Shown here: in pieces, positions 8,101 to 11,556 of the stretch | Layout: each line of letters begins with the position of its first letter | Numbering within the stretch: the stretch's first letter is position 1 | Assembly (NCBI GenBank): GCA_023230175.1 | Contig: JALNXV010000081.1 | Span: 1 to 11,556, forward strand | Source of the DNA: Candidatus Cloacimonadota bacterium | GTDB taxonomy: Bacteria; Cloacimonadota; Cloacimonadia; Cloacimonadales; WRIO01 | Direction of reading: 5' to 3' | DNA length: 11,556 bases | Made by a program: the position numbers and the translations under genes | The notes under the pieces: generated by a model | What the model was told of the DNA's origin: nothing | Databases searched by the model: none | What the model saw: the letters and a program-made list of their open reading frames with translations, nothing else

Positions 8101-9207
8101 ATAATACGCAATGGAGTCAGAGAAGATTGAAGCTTTAAGAGTAGTAATTTTTTCTTTACTTGTGAAAATTGTATTGAAATCTGCATTGCCGATTATATTA
8201 TTTGTGGTAGTATTATTGTCTTTAATCAAATAGTCTAGGGGTATATTATTGCCTTTGAAATTAATGATAAAGTTAGTATTAGAAAAATTTAATGGTTTAT
8301 CTTGTGAACCGTATAGTGAAAAATAGCATTGATTTGCAACAATCTTGTCTATTTCAAGATATGCCTTGTTTTCGTTACCATTGATGATAAGTGAGTCTAT
8401 TATGACATCACTATTTGGGTATTTAGTTAAGATTGAATTATTAAACGAAATTTTCGTATCTTTAAATTTTATAAAATAGTCATTATGTTTGTCAAAATTT
8501 AGGTTTATAAATAGATTTGTATTAATGGAAGCAATATTTTTATAGTTAATATTTTGTATGGAGAGATTTAGAATATCGGTTGTTATTATTGGTTTTTTAT
8601 TTTTTTCTAATAAGATTTTTGCAGAAATAATTTCATTGTTTTTAAAGGAAGATGCTTCGATAATACTACTTTTGGTTATAGGATTATTATTTATATTGAT
8701 ATTTATATTAGAGAAATCGTAATTTAAAATAATTTCATTGTAATTTAATTTAAAATCAATAGCTCCTTCAGATAATGTCAAATTTTTAAAATAGTTATAC
8801 AATTCAGGCATATTAAATTTATTATCAGTTGTTTTTGCTATCAAATTTATTGAAAGTTTAGGGTTATAAATTCTTATGTTTGAAATTGCATTTTCAGGTA
8901 AGCCTAAAGTTTTATTTCTTTTTGAAAATAAAAAACTAAATATATTATAATCAATATGGATTTGTTTTATTTCTAGGGAATAGTATCCATTTTTATCATT
9001 TATCTTGATATTGTTAGCAAATATTTGTTTGTCGTTTAATGAAAAATGTTCAATGTCAATTTCAGCTGATAAATTCTTTTCAAAATTATTCAAGATATGG
9101 TTTTGTAATAGAGAGTCTAATTTACTAAATTTTAATAAAAGAAAAAAGCTTATGTTTATTATTATTAGTATTATAACAAGAATCACTAACCAGCGATTAT
9201 GTTTCAA
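5119..9207 (-). CDS. tamB: TamB-like translocation/assembly module protein (DUF490 family)
   Basis: A 1362-residue protein with one N-terminal membrane anchor (about residues 5-26, WLVILVIILIIINISFFLLL) and then a very long, beta-rich, Asn/Lys/Ser-rich body. TamB proteins sit in the inner membrane and span the periplasm as a hydrophobic beta-groove, working with TamA/BamA-type barrels in outer-membrane protein assembly and phospholipid transport. The C-terminal TamB domain covers about 1000-1362: ITGPFDDIKIYGDVFFSNGS near 1006, the YAQVRLNPYETLPTIFGSFYK strand region, ALLDQYISPIENRIRKFLKL near 1236, then membrane-strand-like repeats ending in an aromatic residue (LLRTFKF). The middle is not recognisable by motif, as is normal for the family. 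It starts with TTG; AGAGGT lies just upstream and no ATG is near. It follows the lolD-like gene by 84 nt, and no TamA partner is in the window. Confidence 0.87.
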   Translation of the reverse strand: MKHNRWLVILVIILIIINISFFLLLKFSKLDSLLQNHILNNFEKNLSAEIDIEHFSLNDKQIFANNIKINDKNGYYSLEIKQIHIDYNIFSFLFSKRNKTLGLPENAISNIRIYNPKLSINLIAKTTDNKFNMPELYNYFKNLTLSEGAIDFKLNYNEIILNYDFSNINININNNPITKSSIIEASSFKNNEIISAKILLEKNKKPIITTDILNLSIQNINYKNIASINTNLFINLNFDKHNDYFIKFKDTKISFNNSILTKYPNSDVIIDSLIINGNENKAYLEIDKIVANQCYFSLYGSQDKPLNFSNTNFIINFKGNNIPLDYLIKDNNTTTNNIIGNADFNTIFTSKEKITTLKASIFSDSIAYYSEKLKDIHIELNSNNFPNENILINLNHSKFLNSILKGSGKLNLKQQQLQLNLYAKKLYYSINNIDMVFDMKSTFNYNVKSNNNYMLTTDIDSLNIKYGKYNLQNLNSLVTLNNEKIEINLSQESKSNLANDFIPIKNNTILNLKTKSWSSKSNFNNFNIKNLNQQFGNLKLNGELVVNSIDNKIKSLGNLQLGNNLIKDYYIKLLSDVSYNKEQDSLSVEINIDDSFFNYTPLSIDFSASGNKTLLKSHNLLINKVFNGSLLITNIDKLRYDFSINANKIPLKDISSLYLSRNLAKNFEGFLNLDFSLNNSRKTPLDFNISVDSLRYIPYASHSPFTDIDVKIKGSGQLSDIKIEKLDILKNNKTLVNSNLIIKDFGESIILKSQSNTLLEKFSQDNIMQGNLITDFTYQKENKNITANLSIIGNDLRYDKYFIDSVDIDIEQSKSGIKVNNFAITRQNEIDANIKGLLNYNIFTNTVLPTSDSLIVNINADLANYLKKLSKIFISGKADLAFTTYITMNEDGIVLNNGKINIQKAWLKILSQQELIDKINIEAEITNNSLIFKDLKARMGQGEIFFRNEISKQPEDNFELANLNLGIFYLKTDETGLLFHLPTYMPHSSVANAVIKGRYNDEAIITGPFDDIKIYGDVFFSNGSGIYPANSENILKMFNFVRTEIKSYQETQKSDYIEDKTILPFKLDLMMHFTKNCKYVTYPLDLKTTTDSYLHLLYDQGWFAYEADFKSEEGTVELFGTTFTVDYAQVRLNPYETLPTIFGSFYKKVADGTTITLEIYTDKTGEKSIWDSFRMTLNSDDFEDKTITQILAKLKYGKSLDDLSESQYQNIVQDEAIQMVSVGIGSALLDQYISPIENRIRKFLKLDSFNISPGFIQNLINSKTWKDTKEDNNESSTYNSSILLNNLTISMGKYITNNMFIEYNAIFQEGTDLANNTDTYLYQTIGLRYDLPLKLKVKYSYEINPDKQDNAHEIFLLRTFKF

Positions 9208-9211
9208 GCTT

Positions 9212-9217
9212 ACCTCT
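9212..9217 (-). promoter_or_regulatory. Ribosome binding site supporting a TTG start for the tamB-like gene
   Basis: AGAGGT on the minus strand lies 4 nt from TTG (9207-9205). The next possible start is a GTG at codon 8, inside the membrane anchor and too far from this site, so TTG is preferred. Confidence 0.65.
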
Positions 9218-9236
9218 CGTTTTAGAAAAGAATGTT

Positions 9237-9265
9237 ATTAAAGTTAATGCTTGCTTTAAATTGAA
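9237..9265 (-). promoter_or_regulatory. Weak candidate promoter before the tamB-like gene
   Basis: In the 84-nt gap after the lolD-like gene, minus-strand TTCAAT (9265-9260) and TTTAAT (9242-9237) are 17 nt apart. The -10 box matches 5 of 6 consensus bases, the -35 only 3 of 6. No terminator is seen in this gap, so read-through from lolD is equally possible. Confidence 0.25.
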
Positions 9266-9291
9266 GTTTTTTTAGTTTATTATTTATAAGC

Positions 9292-9981
9292 TTAGTTGTC
9301 ATTTTTTTTAATTGTAGTTAAAGTTTTATTTTCTAAATGATAATGCAAGGGCATTTTTTGAGCAATTTCCAAATCGTGAGTTGCAATTATCAAAGTTTGA
9401 TTGTGTTCTTGATTGAGTTTTTCAAATATATGAACGATTTCTTCTGAGTGTTGTTTATCTAAATTTCCTGTTGGTTCATCAGCAATGATTAATTCAGGTT
9501 GATTTATGAGGGCTCGAGCGATGGCGATTCTTTGTTGTTCCCCGCCGGAAAGTTGGTTTGGATAATGATTAAATCTTTTTTTCATATCCAGTTCATAAAG
9601 TAATTCTGATGCTTTTTTCTTGGCATCATGCCAGCTTTTACCGGCAATTACTGCAGGTAAAGCAACATTTTCCAACGCATTAAAGTCTGATAAAAGGTAA
9701 TGAAATTGAAATACAAATCCTATGTGATTATTTCTAAATAATTCGATATTTTTGTCATTAACAGATATCTCTCGTTCATTGAAAAATAATTTGCCGGTGT
9801 CAGCGTTATCAAGTAATCCCATTATGTGTAGTAAAGTGCTTTTACCGCTTCCTGAAGGACCTGTTATAGCTAACATATCTCCGGAGTTGATTTCAAAAAA
9901 TAAGTTTTCAATTATTTTGATTATATATGTTTTATCTGTATATGATTTTGAAATATTTTCTAATCTGAAAATTGATTTCAT
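9292..9981 (-). CDS. lolD: Lipoprotein-release ABC transporter ATPase, LolD-like
   Basis: A 229-residue ABC ATPase of normal LolD/MacB-class length. Visible motifs are Walker A GPSGSGKST (41-49), Q-loop Gln92 in FVFQFHYLLSDFNALENVALP, ABC signature LSGGEQQR (144-151), Walker B LIIADEP (164-170), D-loop NLD (173-175) and the switch His202 in ATHD. The FQFHYLL-ALENVALP segment is typical of LolD-type enzymes that power a mechanotransmission permease rather than a solute pore. The cytosolic dimer would drive release of lipoproteins from the inner membrane. The ATG lies 7 nt after the stop of the FtsX-fold permease gene, its partner; the ribosome binding site is weak (GTGAG), which fits translational coupling. 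A general MacB/FtsE-like role cannot be excluded, but the partner's topology favours LolD. Confidence 0.9.
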   Translation of the reverse strand: MKSIFRLENISKSYTDKTYIIKIIENLFFEINSGDMLAITGPSGSGKSTLLHIMGLLDNADTGKLFFNEREISVNDKNIELFRNNHIGFVFQFHYLLSDFNALENVALPAVIAGKSWHDAKKKASELLYELDMKKRFNHYPNQLSGGEQQRIAIARALINQPELIIADEPTGNLDKQHSEEIVHIFEKLNQEHNQTLIIATHDLEIAQKMPLHYHLENKTLTTIKKNDN

Positions 9982-9988
9982 TAATGTC

Positions 9989-11260
9989 TCACTTTCTGTA
10001 TCTTAGTATGTCAATTTCACGCATTTTACTTATTTGCTTTAAAGGTATTAGTGCTGCAAATCCGGTAATTGTGAAGGCTATTAAAAATATCAATATCATT
10101 TTTACAAAATCTACGTGTATATATATCTTGTCTAAAAGATATACCTCGCCTTTCAATGAAATTATTGATTGATAACTAACAAGATATCCGATTGCTATAC
10201 CTGATAAAATTCCAAAAATAATGCAAAATGTAGATATTAGACAAATTTGAGTCATAAATATTGCGGCTATCTTGTTGCCTGTAAGTCCGATTGTCTTTAA
10301 TAAACCTAATTCTTTACGCTTGTCTTGAATTGATGCGTATGTGGTTGTTATTACATTAAAACCTGCTACGATAATTAAAAAAGAAATAATGATAGTTAAT
10401 GCCCATTTTTCTAATGTAAGTAATGAAAATAAATTGCCGTTAAAGTGCATCCATGAAGAAATTTGATAATCATTTTTTAACTCATTATCCCATTTTATCG
10501 CAAGTTCTGCTGCTTGGTCAATGTATTCATCTTTAAGTTTTACTTCAATGAGTGTGTAAGTTTTAACTTGTTGATTTTTATTGTTATATGAAAGATTTGA
10601 GTTTGATTCTCCTGTTTCAAAATATCTTGCAGTTTCTTCATTCATAAAGATATATCTACTATCATACTCATACATACCGGAATCAAATATACCGACTATG
10701 ACTAATTTCTTACTCCTGTATGAAATACCGGAAATCCCTATATGAGCAGAACTTGTGTTCATTACTTGTATAGTATCAGAGATGTTGACGTTAAGCATCT
10801 TTGATAGATATTTCCCTATCACAATATCTTCGGTTTTTTCTAATTTCCAAGTGCCTTGCTTTACAGCCTCGTGATATATAGAAGCCTGATTTAAATTTCT
10901 CCAATCAATACTTTTAAAAATACTGCCTTTAACTCTTGAAGGGGTACTTGTGATTATTTGTCCGGTAAGTATTGGAGTGAAAATTTCTACTTCTTCTTTA
11001 GAACTTAGAAATTTTGATATAAGTGAATAGTCATTTTGATCTAAATCGTACGCCCCGGGTTTAAAAAAATAAATATGTGAGTTAAACCCTAAAATAGTCT
11101 TTTTTAATGTTGTCTCATAACCTTCAAATATTATAAAAGTTGTTGTTAATGCAGCAACTGATATGATTATACCTAAATACATAAAAATTGCGTCAAATCT
11201 TAACCATTCACGCCGTTTCGATATAAAAAATTTTTTGAGATATAATAGTATTAACTGCAT
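9989..11260 (-). CDS. Lipoprotein-release ABC transporter permease, LolC/LolE-like
   Basis: A 423-residue permease with the 1+3 membrane layout of LolC/LolE: TM1 at about 27-46 (YLGIIISVAALTTTFIIF), a large periplasmic MacB-type domain (about 47-285), then TM2 at 286-308, TM3 at about 332-362 and TM4 at about 384-405. Between TM2 and TM3 lies the cytoplasmic coupling segment DKRKELGLLKTIGLTGNK (313-330), characteristic of LolC/E and FtsX-domain permeases. Only one permease gene is present, so it probably works as a homodimer (LolF-like), unlike the LolC-LolE pair of E. coli; I therefore leave the symbol open. The ATG is preceded by AAAGGA with a 6-nt spacer. The ATPase gene follows 7 nt downstream. 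Expected function: extraction of lipoproteins from the inner membrane for delivery to a LolA-type carrier, not encoded here. Confidence 0.88.
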   Translation of the reverse strand: MQLILLYLKKFFISKRREWLRFDAIFMYLGIIISVAALTTTFIIFEGYETTLKKTILGFNSHIYFFKPGAYDLDQNDYSLISKFLSSKEEVEIFTPILTGQIITSTPSRVKGSIFKSIDWRNLNQASIYHEAVKQGTWKLEKTEDIVIGKYLSKMLNVNISDTIQVMNTSSAHIGISGISYRSKKLVIVGIFDSGMYEYDSRYIFMNEETARYFETGESNSNLSYNNKNQQVKTYTLIEVKLKDEYIDQAAELAIKWDNELKNDYQISSWMHFNGNLFSLLTLEKWALTIIISFLIIVAGFNVITTTYASIQDKRKELGLLKTIGLTGNKIAAIFMTQICLISTFCIIFGILSGIAIGYLVSYQSIISLKGEVYLLDKIYIHVDFVKMILIFLIAFTITGFAALIPLKQISKMREIDILRYRK

Positions 11261-11278
11261 TTGAAATCCTTTAAAGCA

Positions 11279-11306
11279 AAAATAAAAAACATTTTTATTT
11301 AGTCAA
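11279..11306 (-). promoter_or_regulatory. Candidate promoter of the lol-like genes
   Basis: Minus-strand TTGACT (11306-11301) is a 5-of-6 match to a -35 box and TATTTT (11284-11279) follows after 16 nt, a 4-of-6 match to -10. The predicted transcript start would leave only about 12 nt of leader, placing the ribosome binding site at the very 5' end, which lowers confidence. Confidence 0.25.
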
Positions 11307-11319
11307 TATATTTATAATT

Positions 11320-11556
11320 TTATTTGCTAAATATTGCTTGATTACAACAAATCAACAGGTGACCTCCAAGATGGAAAAAAGCATCTTGGAGGTCACTTGT
11401 ATTTTTGACGTTGGATTTGTGTATATTTTTTGTTGTTCGAGCATCCCTGCTTGCATCATAATATTTCAACATAAAAACATCAACTAATCTATTTACTCCG
11501 GATGTAGAGCTTAGAGAGACTATTGAATAATTCCAATTATTGTTCAACAAGCTTCC
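11320..11556 (-). other. Unassigned right-edge region with an open frame, coding status doubtful
   Basis: A minus-strand frame is open from the window edge (11556) to a TAA at 11320, 78 codons, reading through the whole stem-loop at 11355-11400. The first part (residues about 8-48, with SLSSTSGVNRLVDVFML then KYYDASRDARTTKNI) has mixed composition. The second part is simply the hairpin translated, which argues against a normal gene end. No domain is recognised and no ribosome binding site can be assessed because the start is at or beyond the edge. It may be the tail of a gene, a degraded gene or non-coding sequence belonging to the hairpin. The other two minus-strand frames hit stops near the edge. 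The remainder, 11261-11319, holds only the lol-like promoter candidate and ribosome binding site. Confidence 0.2.
11355..11400. terminator. Strong 19-bp stem-loop, probable terminator or repeat-type hairpin
   Basis: Positions 11355-11373 pair with 11382-11400 as a 19-bp stem with a single G-T pair (11358 with 11397) around an 8-nt loop GAAAAAAG. The core GTGACCTCCAAGATG/CATCTTGGAGGTCAC is perfect. On the plus strand the stem is followed by ATTTTTG; on the minus strand the tail is U-poor (TGATTTGTTG). Position before the lol-like promoter fits termination of a gene lying to the right of the window. The length and GC of the stem stand out against the AT-rich surroundings and could also mark a dispersed repeat. 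Confidence 0.5.

Noticed and set aside
9005..10172. Several plus-strand frames of 66-84 codons opposite the tamB-, lolD- and lolC/E-like genes
   Set aside because: They are antisense to well-supported coding regions and show no start signals or domain features.
11374..11488. Plus-strand small frame starting with ATG in the hairpin loop and running about 38 codons
   Set aside because: It starts within the stem-loop, has no ribosome binding site, encodes Cys/Ile-rich sequence without a recognisable domain, and opposes every supported gene.
1..11556. CRISPR arrays, tRNA or rRNA genes, insertion sequences and phage genes
   Set aside because: I saw no regularly spaced direct repeats, no cloverleaf or rRNA-like segments, and no transposase or phage motifs on either strand.

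Overview
The window is AT-rich (roughly 30% GC by eye) and every gene I can support lies on the minus strand. The gene content suggests a Gram-negative-type (diderm) anaerobe: a LolCDE-type lipoprotein exporter, a TamB-like outer-membrane biogenesis protein, a secreted gingipain-like C25 peptidase, and NuoE/NuoF-type diaphorase subunits of the kind found with Fe-only hydrogenases. This mix, with low GC, is compatible with Candidatus Cloacimonadota or a related Fibrobacterota-Chlorobiota-Bacteroidota-like lineage. That placement is an inference from style and gene content, with no 16S or marker gene to fix it.

Reading in the direction of transcription, from the right edge to the left: (1) 11556-11261 holds a very strong 19-bp stem-loop (11355-11400), an unexplained open frame running in from the right edge, and a possible promoter. 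(2) 11260-5119 carries a LolC/E-like permease, its LolD-like ATPase 7 nt downstream, and, 84 nt further on, a 1362-residue TamB-like protein that starts with TTG. All three belong to outer-membrane assembly and lipoprotein or lipid traffic and may be one transcription unit, with a weak internal promoter candidate before tamB. (3) A probable terminator, then a promoter with a perfect TTGACA -35 box, leads into a tight two-gene operon: a NuoE-like [2Fe-2S] subunit and a NuoF-like FMN/[4Fe-4S] NADH-binding subunit with an ATGA overlap. It closes with a clean 12-bp stem-loop terminator. No hydrogenase, NuoG or formate dehydrogenase subunit is adjacent. (4) An M42 metallo-aminopeptidase is followed after 22 nt by a small class I methyltransferase. 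(5) At the left edge is the first 306 residues of a secreted C25 (gingipain-type) peptidase, cut off by the window before its catalytic His and Cys.

The most interesting observation is in the NuoF-like protein. It keeps the N-terminal thioredoxin-like domain typical of HydB-type subunits, but all four positions expected to bind the [2Fe-2S] cluster are substituted (Gly11, Gly16, Pro48, Phe52), while the FMN, NADH and [4Fe-4S] motifs are intact. It also lacks the C-terminal ferredoxin domain of HydB. It therefore looks like a HydB-class subunit reduced to the core electron path. I did not find a wholly new system; the rest is recognisable cell-envelope, peptidase and redox machinery.
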